Shown: positions 12,301 to 27,300 of the stretch, one piece after another | How positions within the stretch are numbered: position 1 is the first letter of the stretch | How the letters are laid out: each line of letters begins with the position of its first letter | Origin: Flabesymbios commensalis | Taxonomy: Eukaryota; Annelida; Polychaeta; Terebellida; Flabelligeridae | Direction of reading: 5' to 3' | Length of the DNA: 64,000 nt | Assembly (NCBI GenBank): GCA_964017125.1 | Contig: OZ024911.1 | Location: 41,417,339-41,481,338 of the forward strand | Notes under the pieces: generated by a model | Told to the model about the DNA's origin: nothing | Seen by the model: only the letters and a program-made list of their open reading frames with translations | Databases searched by the model: none | Made by a program: the position numbers and the translations under genes

Positions 12301-15300
12301 ACTTTAGATTGGGAAACGTTACAGAGATAATTACCTTGCGGAAATTTCCTCAGGGCCAATCAATATCGGCAGTACTGTAATATCAGCAGATTTACTCTTT
12401 ACAACGTGTACATAATATTATTTGGTTCTTTTAATTAGCTCCCGCCGTCACCGTAGGTGAGACGGAGGGAGCTATGGATCCCGCCTCTGTTCTGTTTTTT
12501 ACCTCTTCTTTTGTCTATAACTTTGCAAGAAAATAAGCTAGGATAACAATTTTTGGTATGTGGGTTACTTCCAGGTGGTTAATAGACAGGTTAAAATATT
12601 TTTAATCGAAATTTAATATGCAAGGTCGCAGAGGAGAAAATGATGATGTTACAACGTTGGGCCGTTCGTGAACATTTCGTTTCCGGAGCATATCTCTGAA
12701 AAGTACTTGTCCGATTGTCTTCAAATTTTACACACAACACCTAGTTGTGTCTTTTGGGGTATATGAACTTTGACCTACTTTTGGTTCAGAACTATGACCT
12801 ATTTAAACGTTTTGACACACACTTCGTTTCTGGAGCAGATCTCGAAAAGTACTGGGCCGATTACAGTCATATTGCACATACATGTTCTCTAAGGTCCCTA
12901 GTTGTGCCTTTTCAGGTTTTTGGACCTTGACCTTATAGTTGACCCAGCACTTTGACCTAATTTATAACATCGGTAAATCCGACTGAAATATTTTGCGGAA
13001 TATCATGAAAACCGCTCAAGATAGCTACACCATTACTATAAAACAAATTGTAAGCTTTCAGGAGAGGATGCATCCTGAAAAATTTGAAGTCGATAAAATT
13101 CAAAATGGCCACCAGAAGGCCATTATTCACCTCGACAGGCCTGATATTGCGGAATATCATGGAAACCGCTCGATATAGCTACACCATTACTATAAAACAA
13201 ATTGTGAGGTTTCCAGAGAGGATGCATCTTGAAAAATTTCAAGTCGATAAAATTCAAAATGGCCGCCTTTCGGCCATTATTCACCTCAACAGGCCTGATA
13301 TTGCGGAATATCATGAGAACCGCTCAAGATAGCTACACCATTACTATAAAACAAATTGTAAGGTTTCAAAAGAGGATGCATTTTAAAAAATTTCAACTTG
13401 GTCAAGTTTAAAATGGCCGCCTATTGGCCAATATTCACCTCGACAGGCCTGATATTGGGTAAACCATGTTAGATAGCAAAACCATCACTATAAAACAAAA
13501 TGTGATATTTCAGGAGAGGATGCATCTTGAAAAAATTCGACTTGAACAAATTCAAAATGGCCGCCTTTCACATGGCCGTTATTTGGTAAACCGTGCTAGA
13601 TGGCTAGACCATTACTATAAAACAAAATGTGAAATTGCAGGAGAGGATGCATCTTGAAAAATTTAGTCTTGATCAAACTCAAAATGGCCGCCTCCCTATC
13701 GGCCATTATTTACTTTCACATGCCCAATATTTTGCAAACCGTGTTAGATGCTAGTCCATTACTATAAAACAAAATGTGAGGTTTCGGGGGACAATGCACC
13801 CTGAAATTTTTTAACTAGCCTTTATCAAATTCAAAATGACCATAAATCAGCTGTTATTGACCTCGATTGGCCTGATATCGGGTAAACCGTGCCAGATAGG
13901 TAGACTATTACCGGGATACTGATTAGGTTCATTAATTTCAATGGAGGTTTGCAATCTCTGACAGACTGTCTAGTTCTTATCTTCCTCTTAGACTGAGTCT
14001 CTTAGACCTAGTTGTCTTGCGTCTTGATTTTTTACCTAGCCTGGGACTACATTAATAACCCTACACAAAATTGCTTAATTCAAATTCTAATTCGGAGCGG
14101 GAGCTCCTGGACTTATGTAGTCTTGTTATCATTGTCTTGTGTGACACAAAATTTTGCTACTTCAGCTCCTTTTCCCCTCAAATCTTCCAGATTTTCATAT
14201 CTTGCAAATTAATAACTAACATCAATGCTGATTTATGTATTTCAGATACCAGGTGAATGAGGAGGTTGAAAAAAGAAAAAATGCAGAGATTTTATTGAGT
14301 AAAACTAAAGAGCAGCTTGATAGAAAGGAACAGCAGTATACAGGGTGAGTCAGAATTTATTTGATTTGGTAATTTCGCGTACACTATCTTTTCTGGGACA
14401 TTTTCATATCTTCATGCCTTTTTTTCTCCAACATGTTACAGGGGATTATGGAAGCCTGTTTCTTCTTACTCTATTTATTACCCTTTTTTTATTTTTCAGA
14501 GAAGTAGAGAATTCTCAAAAGACAGAGCTGACTATGAGGACCATCCAGATAGAGCTGCGAGCTGCCCAGTCACGTATCACAGAGGTGTGTACACTCACAG
14601 CACATGAGATAAATTATGCTATTTTTCTCTGTGGTGTTTTTTTCAATTGCTGATGATATTTATATTTTCATTTAAAACAATCTTGTAAACCATAAAAAAC
14701 ACACTATAACAATGATAGAACATTGCTAGAACATACATATTCTTATATTCTCAATACATGTACTAAATTAAGCTTGATTTCTATTTGTGGATTTAATTCT
14801 ATAACAATATCAAGACCAGGCTTTAATCTGATGGTGGAACATACTGTATATATGTGCACAAATATATTTTGCATTTTATTAGATTATGATTCATTGTCAG
14901 TTTTGAATTGCTTCTATAAAAATACTTGTTCCAAAGTCACTTTGTATAACACAAAAATACATCAGATATTACCTCACAATATACTGCATAGCCTGTGATA
15001 TTTTAGTGAAGCTATAGTTATAATGGCCTATATTTTGTGATGTCATACTTGGTACATGTAGTAATAACTTTCTAGTTCTCCAATGTGTCAAGGTTATTAA
15101 TTCTAATATCATTTTTTTAGCCATTTATACTTTTATTACCTATGTACAATAGATTGTTTTTATAAGGGTGTATTTTGTATGACTAGCTTGAAGAGGAAAG
15201 AGATGACGCACAGAGACAATTAACACAAGAGAAAAAAACCAGGTCACTTCAAGAGGAAATCAACCAAAGCCAATTACAGCTCCAACATAGCTTAGATCAC

Positions 15301-18300
15301 AGTCATTCCCAACCGGTGGACAAGGTAAAGACTACACTACATGCCACATTGTGTTTGTAAAAGTAGTCTGAATTTACTTGTTCATTATTTTCACCTAATC
15401 CAGTGATGCTAATCTAATATTTCAGTTGTGAACCAGACTTGAAGTGAAATTGTCCCATTCTTGTAACATGGGAAATCTAGCTTGTCCATGTAATATATTT
15501 CCATATGTAGCTATTGCTAATGTCACTATGTAACAAATCTCTTTTATTGTAGTAGATGACACTACCATGTGTCATGCAGTCGTATTCTTGGCTGTAACTG
15601 AGATATAGATTTCCTCATAAAAATAACCGTACTTGCCATACTTTCCATATTGTCATACTAATCAAGACCAACCAGGTATACTGTGATCAATTTTCTATGA
15701 TTGTATCAAGACCTTAGAATGAGTCTCATGTCTGTATAGCTATAAATTCTCAAGACCAACTTAGTATTATAGTCCCTCCTAGACTTTTTTTCTCAAGTTT
15801 AAAGTCAATCCCCTCACTTAAAGAGTACAATATGTATGATGGTCGTAGGCCCATGAAATAGGTATTCAAATATACCAGAAAGAGCTGACCAACCCTTAGA
15901 AAACTGGTCTATTCAATTTAAATTTTCAGTCACTTCAATTGACTGAAAATTTATGTGGTTTGCGAAATTTAGGTCCTAACATATATCACTGTTTTAAGAT
16001 TTAAGGCAATTTTACTTTTTACAACTGGTTATGCAGGTGCTTATAAAAAGGTAAGATGTCTACTGTAGTCGACATCAGTGTTCTAAGGGTTGACACATTA
16101 ATTTTATGATGATTTGAAATTTAATAAAAACCTTTAGTTTCTATAGTTCATACAAAACTTTTTCAGCGTTGTAAGGGTTAACCCTTACAGCGCGGGGATC
16201 AACTTAAGTCGTCAAATCTGACGTCTGTAGACGTCACATTCTGACACTGGCACTGGCCGTAGACCCATAACATAGGTATTCAAATGAATCGAAAAGAGCT
16301 AACTAAGACATTTATGATGATTTCAAATTGAAATAAACCCTTTGGTCTTCATGATTTTACAAAATTAATCCAGCGTTGTAAGGGTTACAGCCTCTGGGTC
16401 TCATGATTGGATTCGCTGTGATCAGTTTGATGTTTTTTCTTTATCAATTGACATCCAGAATTCCAGTTACTCCACTGGAATTTATACTGGAGTCTACTCA
16501 AGGGTGAGTCATACAGTATTGGCATGTGCATGTAAAGTGGCATGTAAAGAAGCATGTAGAAAAAGATGTTAGGATGCCCATCACTGCGTTGTGATGTCAA
16601 TAGGCTAATGTTTACTCCACATAAGAAGAGGATATTGTTTTTGCATACAAATTCTCATCTGGCAATTATTTTTAGAAAATATAGTTTTTGAGTGAATTAA
16701 TCTTTGAGCAGATTAAATGTGGTTCCCTGATTTACCATTTATTTTAAAAATTGGGTAAAATTTGTTAGTCCTTAAGATTGCCACAACTTTCTCTAAGACT
16801 TGTGTTGTTTTGCTTGTGAATAAACCTCACATATAAACAACCACGTGTCAAGTCCCTTTCTCTGTGCTTCAATTATAATGTGGCTGGCTGGCAACTAAGC
16901 AGCTTCTAACATACTTAAAAATACAAATTTAATTGATTTATTTACTTTGTCAAGTTAATCTTGCAAAAGAAGATTTAATTTAACATGACAAATTGAAGAC
17001 ATTTTACCTGTTATTGCTAAAGAATGATAGGGTTTGACATAACAACATGAGAATTATAATATAATAATGGATTGATATCACATGGCATGAAGAGTGATGA
17101 GGTATATTTTGTAATGTCTCACCCATCTAAATAATAACTTACCCAGTGTTGTGTTATTTTTATTTTAAATCCTTTGATCGTAATGATACTGGTAGCAACA
17201 GATGTTCAATGCTTAATCCTTTAGTACTCATGCAGAATATCACACATCTGTTTTTCAGACAGTAGTGATATGTGAGACTACTGTTGAGAACTGGTATTCA
17301 GTATAGATCCATTAGTATAGCATTTGTATCACCTGGTCAACAGCTAGAGTTAGGCATGATTCTTCCCCAGTGTTTCTCTTCCACGTAGAAGCAAGTATTT
17401 TTATTACATTCAAATGTTCTCTGTCAAAACTACAACAATAGAGAGATGCTCAGGATGTGTCTTATAGTCAAATCTGATGGGGGGGGCGGTGGTAATTTTA
17501 TAAGGATTTTTTTCAATTTCAAAAGTAAAAGAGTAATTTTCAGGGAAGGCAAAATAATCTGATTTCTTTTAGTTATTTATTTGTAGTTTCTAAAAATAAT
17601 GTGGGCGTAGGCTACATATTGATAATTTCCTCAAAATGAAAACTTTTTATCTATGCAAATCTTTGCTTTCTTTTATATTAAAGAAAATTACAAATTTATC
17701 AGAAGTTAAACCATTAATTACATTGGTTGACATGCTGAATTAATCTGTCTACAGAAGCAAATTTGTAGTTTTTTTCCCTGTTGTATTGCTTAACACTATT
17801 TTTCTTTCATTCTAAACAAGTTGCTAACACAACTGCTAGCTTCAAATAGATGAAAATGTACTTTTCATTTTTTTAAACCTCCATGGTTATGTCTGAATAC
17901 TTACCAATGATGTCACATTTTTTCGGCCTGTTCATTAAACATTGTATCTCTATACATATTGCAGTACACAGTACCAGCAGTATGATGATAGTCCTATTTA
18001 CTTTCCATAAATTTAGTGGAAAATTTTATAAATTGAACCAGATATATACACCTTTGCCTTAGCAGTTTAAGGGTTAAGCTGTGTTAGTTGGCGTGACATG
18101 TGCCTTCAGAATACATGTGTTTGGCTCCCGCGTTTCGCATAGAGCATTTCACAATCACATGTGTCATGGCCTGTTTCTTTGTTGTAACAGGCGGAAGTGG
18201 CATCTCGTCTGGAAGCCACAGAAGAGACACATCGCCAGGCCCTGGAAACATCAGAGAAATTGAGAGCTGAGCTGTATGCAGTAAAAGTGAGTGTGCACAA

Positions 18301-21300
18301 TTTCCTATTATTTTTAGACCTGCCATTCGTTTAGAAGTGACTATTGGTAGGATTTTGTAATACATGTATATCCCAGCAAACACGAGACGTTGAGGCAATG
18401 CCGGTTTAATGTTGGTCCATCGTCTGCGACGCTGGCCCAACATTTAACCGACATCGGCTCAATGTCTCATGTTTGCTGGTATAACTGTGATTGGGCTGTG
18501 TTACAGATGGAGCTGGAGCGACAGAGAGCTGTGGCACGTGACGACCAGGAGAACCTGGCGTGTGAAAACGAAGATCTGCACGCTAAACTGGAAGACCTCA
18601 AAAACACCACTGTAAGCATCCCATACGTGAAACAACTGTATATAAAGTGAAATAATGTGACCGCTGTACAGTGCATATCAGTCAAATCAGGCACTGTTAA
18701 CTTAGTCTGACCTTTCTAAATGGCCTGGCAATGTGTGGCAGGACAATGGCTCAATTAGTATCCTGAATGTGCTGATCTGCCTGAAATGGGTATAGTGATT
18801 ATGCGAGGCTCTTATCTTGGCAGAATTTGTTCTGAATAATCTGCATGAATATTATGTCGGGAAATAGCCTTGGCATATTAGATCATTTGAAAAAGTGTCG
18901 ACTTTGAATGTTCCAACTGATCTGTACTGTTAGCTGATAAAGCACTTGGATTTTAGACCTAGTCCTAGCTCAGCAACATCATGAAAATATATATAGTGAC
19001 CAGTTTTTTACCATCACACAACATGCTCAAGAATTTACAAACCATCTATGATACCGTCTTGGCATTTAATGTATGAATATGCCTGGTAGTATTCACATTC
19101 TACTTTAGACAAGCACTGCAAGAAAAATGAGGAGGTGCTTTATGAAATTCACAGTGTGATTTTTATTATGAGTGTATTATCAGTGTATCAACAAAATTAA
19201 ATTTCAACAATGATCTCCTCATCTGTTTGTTTTGTTTGAGCAGAAATTGAATGAGGAGGCATTGACACACGCCAGCCTACAGTATGGTCAGGAACTCGCT
19301 CAATTCAAAACGGAGAACTCAAAGTTGATGTCATCACTGGAGTCAGAGAGACTAAGCAATGAGAAGCTGATCAGTGAGGTAATCCGCACTCCATTGTACA
19401 CTCCTGCTAATAAGCTATTAACCCTTGTCCTGCTAAGTTAATTTATTTGAATTTTCAGCCACTTGAAGTTGTGCGTCGCTACCGCGACCCACAACTTCAA
19501 GTGGCTGAAAATTACTCATATTTGTTTAATTTGAGACTAAACATTTGCAAATCCTGATGTTAAAACCCTCTCAATAACAGTGATTTAATCAGCTAATTAA
19601 ATGGAATAAAATGACTATCGTCGTGCTTCGAGATAAACATTCATTTCGTCATCAGTGATTTCATCAACTACTAAAATAGAATAAAAACGACAATTGTCGT
19701 GATCAGCAAGATAAGGGTTAACCCACTCAAACACTTGTGGAAGATACAGCTTTCTAAAAATAACCTTTCAACTCATAGCAGCTTGGCTATGCAGACGTCT
19801 GTGTGATCTGGCAGGTTTGGGGATTTTATGACGTTAGCACTGTATGGAGGTCCCAGCTGGACTGCAGCGTCATAGATGTGAGGTCCTAGACTGTAATGCT
19901 AGGAGTTAAAAATTAGGGATAGATACATCCTGACAGCTTGTCAAGCTAAACTAAATATTTTTTAGGGGCTGAGCTGAACTGTTTTCAAACAGTTTGCATT
20001 TGAATGTGAAAAAATGAATTGTTTCTAAATATTAGGAAGATCACTTGGATGTAGTTAATTTTCATCACATGAAATTGTGATTTTTATGTCTGTTTTTTTT
20101 TTAACTATTACATTTTACTTTGATTTTAAATTGTTATTTTAGCTTTGTATAAATTGTTTTTAATCTTGCAGGTGGAATCATTGAAGGCTCGTTTAGCCAA
20201 AGCTTCAGAGGAGCTGGAGCTTGCTCAGGAGGCCCGCATCACTCTGGAGAGGTAAGCAAACGTTGCACATATCTCAACGTCGTACATACTGACTCCCATG
20301 TTAAATTTGTTGGACTAATTAATTTAACTGAAGCAACACATCCGTGATTATGTGATAGACACATTTCTCCACTCCTTCACAATATACTCACTAGCAGATG
20401 TAGTATGATACCTCTTTAAACCTCCTGATACTCTTCACATTTCTACTCACTTTGAGATTAGAATTGCGATGTATTTATTTACAGAAGTGTAATATCTGAA
20501 ATCAAATATCACAAAGGCTTATTATTGATGGATTAAACCATTTTTCAGGGTTGACAAAAATTCTTCGTGGATCAGTGATTTCTTCCGTTTTATCATGAAT
20601 TTCTCTCGGGATTTTGTGGTTGCCTCTTTTTTCTCCATGACCTGTTATCATCGCTGATTTTATTCAATAAATTTTATTTAAAATATTCCATGTGCATAAA
20701 TGTGATGAGGGAGCTTGGATAATATGATCATACATGCTGCTGTACATGCTTGATAGAGGAATAAGTCTATTGTATTTGTTTATTTATGTCTATGAAACAT
20801 TGCTTTATGAAGACTATAAAATTGTGTTATTAATTTGATTGATAAATTGAATTGATTTAGTGTGCTTGTGTGATCATAATAAAAGTTCACTTGAGATGAT
20901 ATACTTATTATATATGTCAACAGGAAGATTCAAGCTGATCAAGAGGAGTGGGCGAAGCGTTCAGAGGAGCAGCAGGCGCTGATTAACATGAGTGACCAGG
21001 ATGTACAGGTAACTATATTCTCACTAACAATAATTTTTTTATAAATGTTTCTAACTTGCGCTGACCCTAGTCCGTGTGTCTCTCATCTGGAAGTCAGAAC
21101 TGTCTTGATATTCTCGAGGTGAGATAATATATCTGTCATTAACTCTTCAGCGCTAAGCATGTCTATAGTCGTTTTTAATCTGTTTAGTTAGCTGATAAAA
21201 TCACTGTTGTTGAGAGGGTTTAAACATCATTTTTAGCTCCCGCCGTCACCATAGGTGAGACAAAGGGAGCTATGGATTCTACCTCCGTTTTTTTTTGGCC

Positions 21301-24300
21301 TCTTCTTTTGCCTATAACTTTGTAAGAAAATAAGCTAGGATAACAATTTTTGGTATGTGGGCTACTGCCAGGTGGCTAATGGATAGGTTAAAATATTTTT
21401 AATCTGAATTCAATACGCAAGGTTGCAGAGGAGAAAATGATGATGTTACGGCGTTGGGCCGTTGGGCCGTCCGTAAACAATTCGTTTCCGGAGCATATCT
21501 CTGAAAGTACTTGTCCGTTTTACACACAACACCCCTAGGGGGTCTAGTTGTGCCTTTTGGGGTATTTGAACTTTGACCTACTTCTGGTTCAGAACTATGA
21601 CCTATTTAGACGTTTTGACGCGCACTTCGTTTCCGGAGCAGATCTCGAAAAGTACTGGGCCGATGACAGTCATATTGCACATACATGTTCTCTAAGGTCC
21701 CTAGTTGTGCCTTTTCAGGTTTTTGGACCTTGACCTTGAAGTTGACCCAGCACTTTGACCTAATTTATAACATCGGTAAATCCGACTGAAAGATTTTGCG
21801 GAATATCATGAAAACCGCTCAAGATAGCTACACCATTACTATAAAACAAATTGTGAGGTTTCAGGAGAGGATGCATCTTGAAAAATTTCAAGTCGATAAA
21901 ATTAAAAATGGCCGCCTATTGGCCATTATGCACCTCGACAGGCCTGATATTGCGGAATATCATGAAAACCGCTCAAGATAGCTACACCATTATTATCAAA
22001 TAAATTGTAAGGTTTCAGGAGAGGATGCATCTTGAAAAATTTGAAGTTGATAAAATTCAAAATAGCCGCCTATCAGCCATTATTCACCTCGACAGGCCTG
22101 ATATTGTGGAATATCATGAAAACCGCTCAAGATATCTACACCATTACTATAAAACAAATTGTAAGGCTTCAGGAGAGGATGCATTTTGAAAAAATTCAAC
22201 TGGTCCAAGATCAAAATGGCCGCCAATCGGCCATTATCCACTTTCACATGGCCGTTATTTGGTAAACCGTGCTAGATGGCTAGACCATTACTATAAAACA
22301 AAATGTGTGATTTCAGGAGAGGATGCATCTTGAAAAAATTCGACTCGATCAAATTTAAAATGGCCGCCTTTTCGGCCATTATTCATTTTCACATGGCTGA
22401 TATTTGGTAAACCGTGCTAGATGGCTAGACCATTACCTGATTACTATAAAACAAAGTGTGAGTTTTCGGGGGAGGATGCACCCTGAAATTTTTTAACTTA
22501 CGAATTCAAAATGGCCGACAATCAGCATTATTTACCTCAATAGGCCTGATATCAGGTAAACCGTGCTAGATAGCTAGACCATTACTATAAAACAAATTGT
22601 GACGTTTCGAGAGAGGATGCCTTTTAAAAACTTTCGACTCAATCGAATTCAAAATGGCCGCCTATCGGCCACTATTTACTTTCACATTGCTGATATTTGG
22701 TAAACCGTGTTAGATAGCTGGACCATAACTATAAAACAAAATGTGAGATTACAAGAGAGGATGCATCTTGAAAAAAATTGACTCGATCAAATTCAAAATG
22801 GCCGCCTATTGGCCATTATTCACTTTCACATAGCCGGTTTTTGGTAACCATACTAGATGGCTAGACCATTACTATAAAACAAAATGTGAGATTTCAGGAG
22901 AGGATGCATCTTGAAAATTTTTGACTTGATCAAATTCAAAATGGCCTCCTATCATTACTGGGATACTGATTAGGATCATTAATTTCAATGGAGGTTTGCA
23001 ATCTCTGACAGACTGTCTAGTTCTTATCTTGCTCTTAGACTGGGCTTCTTAGACCTAGTTGTCTTGCGTCTTGATTTTTGACCTAGACTAGGACTACATT
23101 AATAACCCTATACAAAATTGCTTAAATCAAATTCTAATTCGGAGCGGGAGCTCCTGGACTTATGTAGTCTTGTTCAAATTAAGCAAATATGAGTAATTTT
23201 CACCCACTTGAAGTTGTGGATCATGGTAGGGAGACAACTTCAAGTGTGTGAAAATTTAAATAATATAGGATGACTTTAAGGGTTATTGAAAAATTAACCT
23301 TGAATGCTTGTCCCGCTGAATTGTCACCCAGTTTTTTTCATGCTGTGGGAGCTGGAATTGCTAATGCAATTTCCAGCTCCAACAGCATGAAAAATAGAAG
23401 TTTCTCAAATTGAATCACTTGATGAACTGATTATCTGCCATGAACTATTCTATAAATTTTGGTGGTATGTTATTCAGGTAATATTTGAAATCTTATATAT
23501 ATACATGGAATTGAGATTTGTATGAATGTCATTTATTGACTTTGATAGATAATCCGAAACTATATTTTTAATGTCTTTTCAATTTTTTTTTACTTTTTAT
23601 TTTTGCTGAAATTCTTTATGCAATCAGCAGCTTCAAAAGGATGATTGATATTGCAAATGTCAACAATTTATTTGAAAAATTGATTATTCTCCCAAAATAT
23701 TGACATATCATCAATGTTATTGAAAAAATGTATAATATTATTTGGATAGAGTTCTGTGAAAAAGTGGTTAATAACACAAGGGAACAATGAAACACATATT
23801 TCGGTATGTACATGTAGCACAGTGGTCAGTAAGGAGCACCAGACCAAATAGATTTAAAACTAGCACATGTAACAGCTTAGAACACAAGCAGATTATACCA
23901 CTTGCAGGTAGCAGTGTAGAATACACATGAATCACAAAGTGGAGACACTTGCTCAGTGGGCCATTTGTAATTGAAGATTGCCATCAATGAATTTCACCAT
24001 TATCTTAGTCACAAATTATATTACAGGGATGGCTGATATTAATCATATTTAGCTGGAAAATATCCATTACATCTGTACTCTAACACTCCTGTCGTAAGAT
24101 AAATAACTATGGAGTTTCGGTAGCTGATGATAGTCCTTGGTCAGAGTTTTGGTCTGGTCTGGTCATACCATAATTTTTAGATGTACCACATTTCTCATGA
24201 GTCACGTTCTCCATGATCAGTTTTCTTGCAGACAACATCCACAGCAATCTTAGTTACATGTTTTATTTTGCTTTGTTCTAAATTTGCACCAGTTTTATCA

Positions 24301-27300
24301 ACTGTTGCTCTGTTTTTCAGAACCTAAATCAACGATGTACTGATGCAGAAACACGGAGTGTACGTCTCGATAATGAGGTTAGTATCTACCTTAATCCTTA
24401 AAATTTGAAATAATTTTTTTTTACCCACTATGAAAATTAATCATATTTGTTTAATCAGAGACAAGATTTTCACAAATCTTGATGTTTAATTAACTCTTTC
24501 ACCACCAAATCCCAATATTGTAAGATAAATTCTGTGAAATGCAGTGATGTCCCTGGAAACCCTTTCAAATAGCTACTCGCTGAAAACAATGTTATATAAG
24601 ACCCCCTCCCCCATACTTTGATGTATTAGCTAGCTCGGTGAAAATGTTGAATGTCAAGGTTATTGAGTTTAACAGAATACTTACAAAGGTGTACTTTGGT
24701 GGTGAAAGGGTTTTACACATCTTAACTGTGATTCGATCAGCTTATAAAAGTGACTATAGTTTAGTCCTTAGTGGGTTAAGGATTAAGCTAATCATGTTAA
24801 TATCAACTTTAAATTTTAAACATGAACAAAAAGTGGGTTTCTATTTTTAGATACTACCATGATCCACACTTCAAGTTACTTATATGTAGAATTTGAATGA
24901 AAGCATTTGCCACTATAGCAAATTAAATGTTCATTTCTGACTCAAATCTTATTGTTTGAAGAACAAATAAAGCTGAAAACAATGAGAGGCCTAATTACCA
25001 CTTTAATGGTTAACAGTTACAGAATTCTAACTTGTTGTTTAATGAACAGTTGCAGATTTCTAACGCCACTCTAGCTGAGAGGACAAGTCAGCTCGCAACA
25101 TTGCAAAAAGATCATGATCAGAGACGAGCCACTCATGAAAACCTGGATGCCAACATGCGCACTGAGAAGGTAAGGACTCAGCACAACATATCACAGGCTG
25201 GATTATTATATGGTTATGTCACATATCTTGATGATGGCTTAATTTCTCATAGAAAAGTTAAAATTGCTCAATATTGAAATTAGGCCACTGAATAGTGCAT
25301 ATTAGTTAAAATTGTGTATGTACCTCTCCCAATGCGAAGCGAGTACTTTTTAAGTTAAATCTAATTACGTTTTTACTGATCACAGAAATAGTCTGGTGCG
25401 GTATGTCATTTTGGCCATTTATGTTGCCAAAATTGATTTTATTGTTTTTATGGCTTCATTAGGGGTCAAATAAGCCAAAAATATTGGGGTTCAATTTTTC
25501 CCGCCCCTCAACCTCGTTTTATGGCACATTCAAAATGGCCGCCATCGAAATCACATATTTGGCCATAACTTGGCCTCTAGCAAAGCTAGAGTCACGATTT
25601 TGATGTCTATATCTATGTTTTTGGGTATGAGGAATCCAATAGTGCCCATACAAAATGTGTATGTCTTGTAGATATTTAGATATTGATTATAAAACACATT
25701 TTTGATGCGTTCTCGGTCATTTTTTGTCGCAAATATGAACAAACTCAAATTTTCAAATAATTATTTTGGAAGCGTTATTTAGTATGTATTATAATATGAA
25801 CAGCGCATTGCTGATGGTTTAAGAAACCAAACAACTTCAATAACGATGTTTGGTACATTTCCTTAATTTGCAAATTAATATTTTGCAACAGTCACAGAGG
25901 AAAATTGATAAAACTGATGTGTCTTTTGCAAAGAAGTATACACTTGTTTGAGAAGTAGATAGGAAGGATGAAGGTCCGATCGAAATTTAAAAAATAATAC
26001 AAAATGAATACAAAATTGTGAGCAATTTGTGCGTTTCAGCAATGTTTCATGTGCTGTCAAACAAATGATCAGAATCTATCATCATGATCATTGCGATTGT
26101 GATCTATCCCATCAGCAAAATTATTGGATTTTCAGATTTCTTTTTTAATTTCTTGAACGATGCACAAGAAAAAATAAAATAGGTGATTTTAATTCATCAC
26201 AGCCCATGAGAGATATCCCCGTTTACATTTCAGTCATAATTTGACATATTCTCCGAGATGCAGGGGCTACTCTGAGATCAGCAATTTCATGAAACAATTA
26301 ATTTAAATACTGACAGTTAAATCCCCGCGTCAAGGCAATATTCTAATGAGATGCTAAGCGAGTATTACCAATTATTATATAAATCTGTAACCTAACAAGG
26401 ATGCCTGGCCGCGCAATGATTACAGTCTCTGTATCGCGTATACCTACACACTCTGTTATTGCGGAATAGATTGAAGATGACGGGGGCATTACCACAGCTG
26501 ACATTTAAGCAGATTACAACAAGCATTCAATGGCTTGGTTCATCGAAAAGACAATGAGGTTTAGGTTCAAATTTAGTGATTTTGATTTATATATTAACAT
26601 ATTGACAATTTTTAAATTTCAAAATGGCCGACTGTCGTTCACAATGACACAAGCCACACTACCTAGTTTGCTTGTTATATACCCCACTGTTGCATTTGTA
26701 CAGGAGTCGTCTGCAACGCTGAGCATTTTAACTATATCTGGTACTATGGCAGTCTTATTTGCATCAATATTTATTGAGCTCTATAACAACCCTTGGTGCA
26801 GGTGAACTGAGACATCTGACAGGAATGAACATGCTATATTTCACTTTCCACACATTTTGTTCTAATGGTGGGAGGTTTGGCCATCTGATAAAGCAGGTCT
26901 TGTCTCCTATTGACATGTGGTTGGCTCTCATAAGGTGTAGCTCATGTAGGTGAACATCTCCCATTCTAGATTTTTAGCCAAGAATAGTTGCCACCGTAAA
27001 GCTGGAATTATCATTAGCTGATTAAGCCAGAGGATTAGTACACTTGACATACAAAATTCGTCCATGCTTCCAAGGCTTTCGAAGTACAAATTTAGAGAGA
27101 GAGAGGCAGCGCATCGATAGAATATCGGACTGCCACGTCATTCATGCACGCATCCCGGGTGTGAGCCGTGCTGATCTCGCAGGGGTCTTTCAGAGAAATA
27201 TCCTTGTCTATTCCCTCTCAATGTGACTAGGTGATCACAGTTGCGGCCTCGTCGAGTTCAAGTTGAAAATAGTGTGTTGACGTTAATTTACAAGCTATTT

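Larger units (their letters stand above)
15325..18190 (+). other. ANKRD26-like intron 7 (2.9 kb)
   Basis: Holds the nested/tandem TTAA elements at about 15770-16387. The remaining 16390-18190 is AT-rich and shows no recognisable element apart from a G-run near 17480. Confidence 0.6.

Noticed and set aside
12745-12930. 61-aa ORF, nearly identical to another at 21548-21733
   Set aside because: Both lie at the same place in the two copies of element E. The similarity is that of the repeat DNA as a whole and the peptides resemble no known protein.
12993-13411. Series of ~60-aa ORFs with recurring peptide (and 21796-22265)
   Set aside because: They are one-unit translations of the tandem repeat inside element E, overlapping on both strands. 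This is a repeat effect, not genes.
26530-26805. 91-aa plus-strand ORF
   Set aside because: Partly inside the left inverted arm, no recognisable domain, no splice context.
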